This document shows positions 11,807-64,000 of a stretch of 64,000 nucleotides of DNA, piece after piece (the first letter of the stretch is position 1; each line of letters starts with the position of its first letter). The stretch spans positions 308,001-372,000 of the forward strand of contig CAJNDS010002195.1 of the NCBI GenBank assembly GCA_905221605.1, given 5' to 3'. The notes below the pieces were generated by a model. The model was given only the letters and a program-made list of their open reading frames with translations. It had not been told where the DNA came from and did not search any database. Origin of the DNA: Symbiodinium natans. Taxonomy: Eukaryota; Sar; Dinophyceae; Suessiales; Symbiodiniaceae. The position numbers and the translations under genes were made by a program.

Positions 11807-12191
11807 CACGCACACGCACACACAGAGACACACAACCAACAAAGTCAACATGAGCAAACGAGCTGGTATAGCTACACTATGCATGCCCACGTATGCTCAA
11901 AAAGGGTGTCGAACCACTTCGAGGGGAGAGCTTTGTGCTTTCGGTGTTGCGTTGAGGGCTTTCTGGTGCTTCGAAGGTGCCTCCGTCTTTGGCCAGTAAT
12001 CTGGCAAGCAAGGTCTCCGGCTTGGCTTTCACTGCCTGCGAATCTTCTGCAACAGCTCCATGGTGCAATGGCCAAAATGAATGGCCAATGTGGCTGTGTG
12101 CAATCAGCACAAATCACCACCGCGCACCTTCGTGGAGATCTGGAAGACTTGGCCACCCACGTTGAAGGACACGAGAGAGGGATCGGCCTTC
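11120..12191 (-). CDS. BTB/T1 (K+ channel tetramerisation-type) domain protein
   Basis: Four exons rebuild one BTB domain: 12128-12191, 11984-12035, 11341-11471 and 11236 down to about 11,120. The landmarks in order are SLVSFNVGGQVFQIST, KAKPETLLARLLAKDG, VPVDVCPERFRILLDWYR and LDLPAELVINGIPR. The LNVGG-like opening and the PERFRxILDWYR element are typical of the T1/KCTD branch, which forms oligomers in channel subunits and ubiquitin-ligase adaptors. All four acceptors are AG|G. The donor after 12,128 is GT, and the one after 11,984 is most simply GA, which gives an in-phase join. No transmembrane segments were found nearby, so a KCTD-like adaptor is at least as likely as a channel. Both ends of the gene are open: further exons may lie at 10.9-9.5 kb, and the N-terminus upstream of 12,191 is not located. 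Confidence 0.85.
11706..11832. repeat. (CA)n/(CACG)n microsatellite
   Basis: A CA run leads into about 20 tandem copies of the tetramer CACG and ends in mixed CACA. It lies inside the intron between BTB exons 11984-12035 and 11341-11471. The long Cys/Val/Arg and His/Ala/Arg open frames across it are simply the repeat translated. Confidence 0.95.
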
Positions 12192-13194
12192 CTGGAGTGG
12201 ACGGCGAAGGCGGCAACGCTGACTGCTTGAAAATGCTTGAAAGCTATCTGAGCCAAGCTGCGGCCTAGCAGGAGGCCTGACGGGGGGTGCAGAAGTGATT
12301 GTGACCTCAGCTCAGGAGTCAGTGGAAACTGTGGAAACCACTCATCATTGGCTTTCTGAGATCTCCTAAGTCGAGTGCGACTTTCGCGTCGTTGGATCTG
12401 ACTGTCGTGGCAGCGACAGCAGGGGCTGCAACCTGGAAATTGCAGGGAATTCTTGAAGAAACGTAGAAACACAGTCACATGTTTCTCTGCTACGATAAGT
12501 AGCCTTCTTATCGGCACTATATTTATGTCATGTTACACCGAAAACACAGCATCTACATGAAGCCCAAGAGCAGCTGGCGCTTTGGGAAACTCCACACGGG
12601 GAGGCACACCAACCTGGCCAAGGCGTGGCTACGACTTTGCCACAATCTCATGCCTGTCTGGGAGTCCTGTACCGATGCACCACAAGCGTGGAACCACTAG
12701 AGGCCACAACATGCCACAACCTCCCACAAGAGTGCCGACCTTCAATGCGTTGCTTGCGCCCTTCCTCTCTAGTCCGGCTGCCGCTGCTGTGCGCTTGACG
12801 CCAACCTTCGTTTTCTGTGGAGTAGGAACCTGGGACCGCACAGGTTTTGCCATTCGGCTTTACTCTGCTTACTCAAATCTTTTGCTCAATGCTCTGGCCG
12901 GGCGCGTTTGTGCGCTCACAGCTCCCTCTACCCTGCTCTCTTCTCATCCCACACCAAGACAAGCGGCCGTCCGCGTCGCAGCAGTTGCAGACTTGGCCAC
13001 CCCGTTAACCTTCGCCTTCACTCAGTGAAAACAGGTCTGTATCCGGTAGCAGTTTATCGTAAGCACCGTTCAAGACATGCTCGGCATGAGTGTGTCGTGT
13101 GGTCGCACACGCTGGCGACATCTCACCGAATGATACGTTAAGTGTTCATGTGTTTCTCACCGCTTGATCCACGGTTTGTGCATACCTCCAGGTG

Positions 13195-13440
13195 TCACAC
13201 TTTGAAAACAGAAGACCCTATCTTGTGCTTGCGCTTTTCCTTTTGAAAGTGCTGTCCAGGCACAGCTGGCGCGGGGCGTAGCCGGTCTCCACTTGTGATA
13301 ACCTGGCAAATCTCTGCAAGCCGCTCAAGGTCTTCGTGTGGCACGCAGTACTGTGATTTGCTCTTCAGGCTTAATTGCACCAGTTGCAACCGTGACACTA
13401 ACAAACAGGCTGGGCACGATAATTTCGTCATACTTGCATG
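13195..13440 (-). CDS. Possible unassigned exon
   Basis: Two minus-strand frames are protein-like here. One includes HEDLERLAEICQVITSGDRL, the other KYDEIIVPSLFVSVTVATGA. They cannot both be coding. The position upstream of the BTB domain would suit an N-terminal exon of that gene, but there is no match to a known domain and no checked join. Confidence 0.22.
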   Translation of the reverse strand, partial: HASMTKLSCPACLLVSRLQLVQLSLKSKSQYCVPHEDLERLAEICQVITSGDRLRPAPAVPGQHFQKEKRKHKIGSSVFKV

Positions 13441-13444
13441 CAGT

Positions 13445-13490
13445 AAAAAAGAAGAAGAAGAAGAAGCAAAAGAAGAAGCAGAAGAGGAGC
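13445..13490. repeat. (GAA)n-like microsatellite
   Basis: A short run of AGAAGAAG with small interruptions on the plus strand. It gives a Lys/Glu-rich plus frame and a Ser-rich minus frame; both are compositional. Confidence 0.8.
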
Positions 13491-13499
13491 CCAGCAGCC

Positions 13500-15635
13500 C
13501 AGCCTTCTGAATCTCTACGTCAGCCACTGCTTGGGCTTGGGGCTCCTGCCGAGACCTGAAGGTCAAGGCTCAGGAATGTGCCCGCATGCCTTCTGGCGAA
13601 GAAGGCGCCACCCAGGACCCAATCCTTTCGACCTCTGCCTTGACAAGTCGCCTCTGCAGCTGCTTGCCACCCTGGGGTCCTAAAAAACCTACCATCCAGT
13701 GTAGTTCCAACTCGGCCCTCCCCCACATCCTGCCCGCCCCTCTCCCCACTCTTGATCAAAGCTGCGCGGGGGCGGGTCGCAGCCGGCCATCTCCTAACCA
13801 GACAGTGGAACGCATTGACAATGGCCTTTCTGCAGATTTGCGCATGTGTGAAGTGCGTGAAAGACACGTTTCGGTCGGAGAACCATGGAAGCCCTCACAC
13901 GCCCCAACCTCCCACCCGCCATTCTCCGATCTGAACCTAACTCATCTGCCCAAGTCACCAGGCGCTTTTGGCTCACTGCGACTGGCATCGGATTTTGCCT
14001 CAGATCGCCCAGTATTGACATGAATTGTAATTACGGCCAAAGACTGCTCGGAAGAGTATATAAGGAGGGCGAGGTGATGCCTGTAACCGTTTTGGAAAGT
14101 TTCTTGTTATCTCGGAGTGGCGATAAGGGTCACCTTTGGCCGCTTCGCCTCCGCCATGGCCCTCCTGCAACCCCTTCTACTGGTCCTGGAAGCCCCTCCC
14201 CGTGAAGGCTCGGCGAAAAGAACCCTCAAAATGACCAAAGCGCCCCAGAAAACCACATATACGCACACACAAGCTTATGGCTGAAGCATGCAAGATACAG
14301 ACATGGCATCTTGAGCCAACGCAGGGCAAAAGCGATGAGGGCAAAGGATGGGTTTCATCATTTTCATCTTCCTTCGAGGCATCGCTTTCAACAACAATAG
14401 TCGGCTCCAGGACACAACGGCCTCAACCCCCCAAGAAACCCCAGCAGGCAGAGCACGGTCATTGCAATGTCATCCGTGCAATATCCTGCAAAATCTTGAT
14501 TTTGGCCGCACCACCAAGAATCTCGAAATACTGAGAGCACGCACATGTTTCGCTTTTGACATGAACAGACTTCGCATGAGTATCGAAGTCGGGCATTCTG
14601 CGCTTGAAGCGGATGCCTGAACGGGAACAAAACCTCGAGACGCCTCAACAGCATGTGTATCGAGGCTGAAGGCAGAAGCAACGCGCAGCCTCGCGTCAGA
14701 CTCTATCATTAACGACAGTTGCTGCACGTGCCTCTACGTGACCAGACAGTTGCAAAGGCCTCAAAGGCGTCAAGTGATGATCTGGGTCGAGGCTTGCCCA
14801 CGGCTGCTCGACTCTGAGATTCAAATCTGCGAGACCATGCTCCACCCAGTATGTCTTTCTGTCCATGTACAGGCTAATCACCTGCTTGACCTGACTTGCT
14901 TCTGGAAAGAACTTTTAGGTAGATGCAGTCGTACTCCAAATCATCACAAAGCGTTTGCAACAAGAACCTGTCTTTTCAAAAAGTCGCCCATCGGGGCAGC
15001 GGAAGCTCAGTGGCACAGCTGTTCAAAAGCATCTCTGCATCTTTGGGTGTCTTATTGATGTGCTGCAGAACTGCAAGTTTTGTTGGGCGCATGCGGATGT
15101 ACTATTGGAGCCGTGCAGTGGCGTCTGGAAAGTGCCTTTAGTTCCTTCCTTTGCCCTGGGGGCCTCTTGCATTCACACTCGGAACGGTTAAAGAGTTTGT
15201 GGCCCTGGCCGAAACTTTTTTTTTGCCAGTCCAGCTTGATGGCTTTGGGAGGACTATTCGCGGGGATTGCTTACATGACTCTCAAATCTCTCAAGCAGGC
15301 TCCTGCCCGGGTTCAGGCTCAGGCCTGCAAAGTCATGGTCCGAAGGGCGCTCAGCAGTGTTGCGAGGCTCCAGGCCTTGAGAATGCAACAGGACCAACAG
15401 GATGATGCTTGATGGGGCTCCAATAGTACACTGCAACGAGAAGGCCTCATGCAAAACACAAGATCCGCCATATCCTGCCTGGGCAGGGCACGAGTGGTGG
15501 CAGTGCTCACCATTGCTGTTTGTCAGCCTCAGATATGAAAGGGACCACAGAATAACTAACATACTCGAAAGCCCATCCCGAACAGCTGGCCACAAGTGTC
15601 TATCGGTGCTCAGCATCAAGCACCCCAGGGTTTCT
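13500..15635. other. Spacer between BTB and debranching-enzyme genes; nothing firm
   Basis: This lies between the probable stop of the debranching-enzyme gene and the BTB exons. A minus open frame at about 14,470-14,727 is modestly protein-like, but it starts at GTG and has no checked splice partner. The 3' UTR of the upstream gene and the 5' end of the BTB gene should lie here. I see no terminator or poly(A) signal I would defend. Confidence 0.4.
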
Positions 15636-57469
<41,834 letters not shown>

Positions 57470-60400
57470 CTTGCGAGCAACACTTCAGCTTCTGTTTGCG
57501 CCCGAATTCTGCTGGATTCGGTGTCTTGGCACACAGCTTGTCGTTCTTTTGCCGCAAGCTGCTGGGCTGGAGGTCCGGCCCCTGTGAAACATGGCAGCAC
57601 ATGGCACACGAAACTTCGTCCTGCGCCACTGGAGAAATTGCTGTTCAGCTCTAAGCATATTCAGAGCGAGGCAGCAGCGTTACAGAACTGATATTGTCGA
57701 TGGGCGCAAAAGCATCGTTCTTGGCCTTCAAAGACCTTTTCCAGACAAAGCAGTGCCCCCAGATCGATTTGTTCGCCTTGGAGGGCCTACTCGGGCCTAC
57801 TGTCTATCAGCGCAGAGCGCTTCTTGCAGCCACTTCCGGCTTACTGGCGCTGCCATCAAGTGTGCTTTCTCGCAAGCACCTGGCAAGGTGTGCAGCTCTT
57901 GACAATGACAGCAACTTCAAAAAGGAATAATTAAGCGGGAGTCTTTCGGTGGTAAGGGCGATGTTGACTGCTCAACACAACTTGCAGCGACGGAATCTGA
58001 AGTACCTCGGGAAGAACTTCAATCCAAGCTGGGCACTCAGAGGTCTGCCCAACTTCTCGCTGAAGCGCATAACGCCTGACAGCATCTGGGCAAACCCTGG
58101 CAAAGCTGAACTGAAGCTGGACTCTCCTTTTTTCTAATCCCTCAGCCTGAAGCACTGGGATCAGAAAGAACGTCACAAACAGGAGTCTTGGTGGCCGTGG
58201 CGACAGCTGCAAGCCTCACACATCAAGGCAGATGCAAACACGCCAACCCACCACTTTTTTATCAAGGCTTACAGGCTTCTCTGTGGTATCCTGAAGTCTG
58301 TGCACACAAGTTCAGGTTGGAAGGCCGAACGAACTTTTGTTTTAACATGCGTGCTGCTTGTGAGCTCCTGTTCTGCCTGTGTCTAACCACGATGTCACAA
58401 AATGTCGCAGCACCCCGCGTCCCCACAAAAATGTGCCTCTCCTGTATCTGTGAGCTTAGATGACCTTTGTCCACTGCAAGGCTCGGAATCGCTCTCTCTC
58501 CCTTTATCTCTCCATCTCCTTCCGCGTGCACTCTCAGATCTGCTTTGGGAAAAGCGTTTGTCCCTCTCTCTCCCGAAACCCCGAGACCTGGAGGATCCCC
58601 ATGCACTTCCTGCATCTTCCTGAAACGGGGATCCTCAGCCTCAGCACAGCCTTTGATCGAGTCTGTGTTCCAGGGGCCGGGACATCTGAAGGCCAGGGCT
58701 ACTTGAGACAAAACGGCATATGATCTGCATCGTTCGCCTTGCACAGGCACAGGTAGTGGTGCATACCCGGGGCCGACCGGCTCGGTGCAGATCCAATTAT
58801 ATGGTCCCTGTGCATATAGTGACATATATGCAAGGGTTTGGGGGCCGGGCCACCGGACCTACGCGCTGGGGACGGCAACAAAGACACTCCGCGCCTCTGT
58901 CCGATGGCAAGCTGGAACCACGCCCAGTACACAGCTGCTGGGTTGCCACTCAACCCACCCTCCAAAACTCACAGGGCTCGGTTTCAGCAGCGTACTCTAT
59001 ATCACGGTGGGATAGTTGCAGCGACTCAAGCACGGCACATCATTGCGCAATCCAGCCCATCCCACCTCGGTGTAGGGGTATCGGGTCTGGGCACCAGCGC
59101 TCTGTGCAGGCACCTGCGCCGGTGCCTGCACCTTTGCCTGGCGAGGCGGTTGAAGTTGCTGATGGTTTGGCAGTAACTATTGGCGGCTGTGGCTGCTCCG
59201 CAGTGTTTAGCTCCACGCAACAAACTGATGTAGGCGTAGGCAAGATTCTGAAATTGTCCGCTGGTCCTATTCTTGTATTGGTCATACTCAAGCGCATCAC
59301 TGCAACAAAATTATGCTGCCTTTGCGGCTTCCTCTCCACTTCGAGTGCTCACCGCTCTATGCTCTACTGAAATGTGTTGAGAGAGGTTCTCGCGAGGCCG
59401 GGTTTCTTCTACCTGAGACTCTGCGACATGGAAGCCAATCACTTTTCCAGGGGTTGCATTCAAGTCCCATTCAATTTTCTTCCCAATCAACCTGCCTGCA
59501 GGCCCCCGCGTCGCCGCAGGATGTGTGAGTACAGCTCATCATGTTGCATTGTCGGACTAGCCAGGAGAGCAACTGGAGGGATCCCCTTCGAGGGTATTGG
59601 GGGGCGTTGATTTACACTTGCCTCTGCTGCTTGTCTGAGCCAGATGCCTTCGAACGGAACAGACACAACTGGTACCAGATTCACCAGGCGTTCCAAAGCT
59701 TGATTCTCGTGTTAAGTGAAGCCCACGCTAAGCACATTTAACATGTTTTAGCTCCGGGGTTTCCGACATGACTCCTGTATCCAAGTGTTGTCTTCCCACC
59801 TTTCCTGGACTCAGCCCGAAGAGCGCCTGCGGCGCCAGTGTTTCTGGCCAACACTCGATAGGCCCGGCCAGGCGTGAGAGGACCGTGAGCTGCACTACCT
59901 GGGTCGGGTTCGCCGAGCTCTAAAGCGCTAGCTTTGTAGGGGGCGTAGGGAGCACAGCCGTGCCTTGGACGCTTAACTTCTATTCAGCGCACATCAGCGC
60001 ACGCTCGTTGTTCTTAGCTTGTTCCCGAAAACCTTGGTTCTTGTTTAGCACTTCAACGCGGAAGCGCGTTCTGCATGATGGGAGAGGGAGAAGCGATGTG
60101 CGGTTGTTCGGCGGGGGGGGGGGGGGGGCGGAGTTGCAGGCAGGGCAGCGGGGTGTGCCCTCCACGCCCTCCGCGCCCTCCACACCCCCCCCCAAACAAA
60201 AATCATGGATTCGCTCGGGGACCTTTGGGTGGGTCTCAATCGCCCCATTCAAACTAGGCCGGAGAGATGGCGATTGGGGCCAGATGCGGGCGATCGGACT
60301 GTTCGTCGCAGGTGGCGACAGAGACCTCAAGGACATCACACCCAACTAAAGTTTCTTTGTGCGGGTGGCGAAGTGGTCTGCACCTGATCCCACGTGGAGT

Positions 60401-61985
60401 TGGCTATGATGCCCCGGTTCTAGCGTGGATCATCAGGCTAGTCAGTTCCTTGCCGTGCGAGGAACTGTCGCAGGAAGTCAGGCACCGAAATTTTGCCATA
60501 GAAAGAGTATAGAAAATTAAGTGACCTGACGAAATCTGCTCTCTGGCATTTGCAAGGACACGCCGATGTCAGAGTTACCTGGAAGTCAATTGCTTGCGGA
60601 ACGATTGGGCATATGTGGTGATGATACAGGTTGCAGAATCAAGCAGGTCATGGTGCCAAAAGATTTGGTCGCAGGATAAGGCTGCTTATTTGCCTGAGGA
60701 AATCTGAGGAAGGTGATCTTGAAGAGGAACATGCATTGCTGGAAGCAAGCAGAACTGCGTTGAGAAGGTGCTAAGCTTGCGCATCGGCGGAGGAGCGTGC
60801 AGCCTGCACTTAACAGCCAAGCAGTCTCCGATCGCCAGTCGTCAGAAAGCGGGTAACGCCCATGACGCTGCAGGTTGTCGCCGCCTGTAGGCTATGGGGC
60901 GGACGCCGGTGCCACCGACGGATTTATCGGGAGGCCTCCCGCAAGGCTTCTCTTGCGGCACCCATTCCGTCATGCATTTGTTTACGCAACCCGGACCGCA
61001 TCATCGCACCTATGTTCTTACAAATGGTTTTCCATGCACCTTAATTTTCTGGTAAACCGGAAGCCACGTCGAGAGGGCATGCTGGCATCTCCAACTTCCC
61101 AGAATGTCAGCTCTCAGGATGTGCTCAATGAGAAGAACTCTTCTACAAAATAAGCCGCCTGACTAAGAATGCGTTGCATGACTTGATCACTTGCAGGCCA
61201 GTATTCCAGCATGCCCAAGCTCACTTTCAGGCTGTCCCAATGCCCCCAGCTCCAAACACCAGAACTCGACTAATTAAATCTGCTGCCAAGAAATCAACAT
61301 GCAAATCATGCAACCCCTCCCCAACCCATCCCAACCCAAGAACCACCACAGTTTCAGTCCGGCAGCGGAACGGCATGGGAGATGCTGTCCTTTGATTCCT
61401 TGCAAAGTAGCCGTTTGAAAAGCAGCCAAGAATGAGACCCTCAGACACACGTGCCTGAATGGGTGTGATGCGCCGACACGCTGGCACCCAGAAACGACTA
61501 GCATGGCGGGAACATGTCCAGAACTCAACGTACGTCAATCCCACTACTGAATCCAGAACACCCAAACACCCCGGTATCGATTGTATCGCATCTGGCAGAA
61601 CCTCACTGCACTTCATTCATTTGACTCCAATGCTGTCACAGTGGCGCAAAACCGGCTCAACCTCAGAAGATTCTGCAAAGATCAAAACCAGCTTCGTTCA
61701 AGACACGCAGCGGCGCGGCTACACTTGGGATGTTGTTGAACAGGGACATTCGAAACCATGTGCGAAGAAGCTACGCATGCTTCTTCAGCAGGCAAGACAG
61801 GCACGCTGTGATCCCTCTGTTGACATTTGCAAGTCCAAGTTGCCACAAGCTGCCAGGTTGGGGCAACAACATCGATCACCTCCTCAAGGCACACAAACTT
61901 TTCAGGTCAAGAGAGGTCAATCCTCAGCCGCACATTTCCTCCATTGGGGGTGTTATTGAAACCCTGAACCCTGCTTTTTCACAGC
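57470..61985. other. Upstream of the firm AGL exons; only weak coding hints
   Basis: Besides the tentative AGL pieces at 57.6-57.7 kb, minus frames at about 57,940-58,130 (LEKRRVQLQFSFARV), about 58,270-58,480 (HIFVGTRGAATFCDIVVRH) and about 59,985-60,070 (RFRVEVLNKNQGFREQ) are mildly protein-like, and so is a plus frame at about 59,120-59,300. None has a checked splice join or a recognised domain. The 5' end of the AGL gene probably lies here. Confidence 0.35.
60113..60128. repeat. Poly-G run (16)
   Basis: Sixteen consecutive G on the plus strand. Confidence 0.95.
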
Positions 61986-61989
61986 TCCT

Positions 61990-62156
61990 CCTGGTTCTCC
62001 CCAACACCGGGGTAGAGCACGTGGACTTCGTACGGGCCGGGCCTGTGACATCCCAGCTTGCCACTGTCGGTTGAGAGCTTCAAGACGCAGAGATGCTTCA
62101 AGCTTCTGCCTCTCCGGAAGCCACTCTGCCACCCAGTCTGCCGTCGGTCCTCTGTC
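61990..62156 (-). CDS. Unassigned exon candidate
   Basis: The minus frame after a GTGCCAG|G acceptor reads PTADWVAEWLPERQKLEASL, then RLEALNRQWQAG. It is helix-rich and clearly protein-like for about 45 residues. It may be an N-terminal exon of the debranching-enzyme gene or part of the next upstream gene. I recognise no family. Confidence 0.4.
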
Positions 62157-62482
62157 ATCGCCTGGCACCAGATACACACAGCCACTGGCACAATTCCTAC
62201 CTCGCTCACATTAGGCAACAAATCCTAATGAAGAACGTCCCGTCAGAGAACAGCTTTTGAGTCCGCATCACAGGGCCTTCCAAAACTAGCTCTCCGCCAA
62301 GCTCATCACGAACCACCAGTCGCGGGGCACCCCAAAGCGTCCTGGCTCCACACTGCTGCAGGTCCCTGAAAGACCTTGCCTGTCACAGCTCAATGAGCCA
62401 TCAATTTGCAGCAGAGCGTCGGGATGCTGCCAGCGGCCAAAACTACCAGGACCTTACAGGCCGAGGGGGTTCGAGTTCGAAA

Positions 62483-62513
62483 TCCGACTCGAAGAGTCGG
62501 GTTGCGGCAAACC
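62483..62513. other. Two adjacent small hairpins
   Basis: CCGACTC-GAA-GAGTCGG (7-bp stem, 3-nt loop) is followed at once by GGGTT-GCGGCA-AACCC (5-bp stem). They share boundary G residues. They lie outside any located exon. Confidence 0.6.
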
Positions 62514-64000
62514 CGCAAACCGTTTGCTCTCAGCTTGCCATCCTCTCACCTTGCCAGCCAGCATCAGGCGACCCGTGTAAGGCACAAACGACATCGCCAC
62601 AAGCAATCCTCAGCACGCCATCCTTAGGATCGCTAGGCAGTATGGGGTGCGAGGTTTGTGCCTTTGTAGCTTCTTGGGCTTAGCATACAGCGTTCTTGCT
62701 GTGGAGGGCTACCCAAATTCACTCTACGACTCACACACGCATTAAATTTGCCAGTATATTCTTTGAAAGGAACTCAAAGCAAGACAAGCCGACAAAAAAG
62801 CCAAGAAGCCCGATCCCCTGGCAGCGGCGGCAGCTCGCCCGTGGCGCCAAGCTCCAGGCGCCAGCGTGTGGGCCCAGCCATGGACACCTGGACAACTTGT
62901 CATTGAAGGTCCATGAAAATTCTTCCACCGCGATCACCAGTTCCTTACTTGCTTTGATTTCATGTTAAGGCCAAGCGAAGTTTTCAATCAATAGGTTCGT
63001 GACTCAACCCTCTGTTTATTGGAGAAATTGGCGCAGAATGAACTTGAAAGGTGCGGATAGGTTGAACTCCGTTGACAATTGATTAGGAATAATGGTGTTT
63101 TTGCACCCGGGGAGAGACTTAACGGAGACTTAGCTGTGCATGGTAGCTTGCGGCCCACATCAGCTCAAAGCCAGCAACGCAGGAGTCATGAGAGCCACCT
63201 GCCATGGAAGCAATGGCATCTTTAGCCGATTCTAGCCCCTTTCAGGATTTCATTGGAGGTCGGTAAGCCGAAACCTTCGGCAGCTTAAACAACCATGTCT
63301 CGAGCAACCTCTACACCCTGCCAGGTCCGCGACAGGTGTTCCTGGTGCTGCCATTGAAAAATAGAACCTGCACGAACGAATCGTTGCTTGTGCATGCTGT
63401 GTGCCAGGCTCTGCATGGATCAACACAGCCACTGACTCATTGGAGGCTGAAAGCAACTGCACGATTCCTGCTGCTACCGCCACTTGAGTGTGAGAGGCAC
63501 GGTCTCAGAACCAACGAAACGTCCCGAAGACATGTTGAAGCTGGCATACTTGGATATACTTGGCAGACTTTGACAGAGCCGATGCTTGACCTCCCTTGGC
63601 AACTCAAGCTGAGGTCCACCCTCTCTGAAAGGCAGATAGACGGATGGACACGGATGGCTTTCCTGGCCTCTTTGGCGTAAAGGGTTTAACGGCAGCTTCT
63701 CCAGCTTTGTACTTTCTGCACTGAGAGCAACGCTATGAGCTGGCATCTCGTTATGTATCTGCCCCCCCCCCCCCCCCGGTCATCCAGAACCCAAGAACGA
63801 TCGATGGAACAAAGCCGTCTTTCGGATGAAAGCATCGAAATGGCCCGAGACTGATGCAGCACGGGGCCCGACGCGACCCTGCATTGGAGGACTGCAACCA
63901 CTTCCAGGCCTGAGACACTGTGCTTCAAGCACAGGCCAGAAACTAAGTGTCTGAAACCCTTAATGGCTGCAGCAAGAAACATGCGGGCGTGGGATAGTGC
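62514..64000. other. No recognisable gene
   Basis: A minus frame at about 63,520-63,690 (YLPFREGGPQLELPREVKHR) is mildly protein-like. A 16-base poly-C run lies at 63,762-63,777. Nothing else was supported. Confidence 0.4.

Noticed and set aside
11542-11890. Cys/Val/Arg and His/Ala/Arg frames
   Set aside because: They are translations of the CACG microsatellite.
58720-59370. 216-codon plus frame
   Set aside because: It has irregular composition with no domain match, and overlapping frames on the other strand are equally open.
61227-61616. Minus frame ending VVVLGLGWVGEGL, resembling a nucleotide-binding loop
   Set aside because: There is no further Rossmann-fold context, and the text is explained by complementing a Pro/Thr-rich plus frame.
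62461-62500. tRNA B-box-like GGTTCGAGTTC
   Set aside because: No A-box or cloverleaf could be built around it.

Overview
The window looks like nuclear DNA of a dinoflagellate. The evidence is the gene structure. Every gene I can recognise is on the minus strand and is broken into many tiny exons. Exons that join in phase to rebuild conserved domains have acceptors of the form AG|G and donors that are GT, GC or occasionally GA. That pattern, with one-directional gene order and heavy simple-repeat content, is described for dinoflagellates such as Symbiodiniaceae. No rRNA, tRNA, CRISPR array or bacterial-type operon was found.

The main gene is a glycogen/starch debranching enzyme (AGL type). 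It reads right to left from about 57.5 kb (or a little beyond) to its probable stop at 15,636. I located 43 exons. They encode a GH13-like 4-alpha-glucanotransferase half (57.5-35.1 kb), an inserted CBM48-type starch-binding module (34.4-33.4 kb), a connecting region (32.4-22.7 kb) and a GH133-type amylo-alpha-1,6-glucosidase half (20.5-15.6 kb). Two introns are extraordinary. One, 23,594-30,599, holds a minisatellite of about 100 copies of a 50-bp unit, interrupted by a composite region of 9-bp repeats and hairpin elements. The other, 39,395-56,177, holds a 2.1-kb (GT)n tract and a set of same-strand coiled-coil exons that look like a nested gene.

Downstream on the same strand come a BTB/T1 (K+ channel tetramerisation type) gene (12.2-11.1 kb, perhaps to 9.5 kb) and then a fusion gene (8.0-5.5 kb). 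The fusion joins a BMT5-like rRNA uridine methyltransferase domain, two C2H2 fingers, an S4 RNA-binding domain and an RluA-type pseudouridine synthase domain whose catalytic Asp position is Glu.

The right end (57.5-64 kb) and several stretches between genes hold only weak coding hints, which are marked as such. Exon borders were set by eye from domain homology, splice dinucleotides and phase. Those marked approximate could shift.
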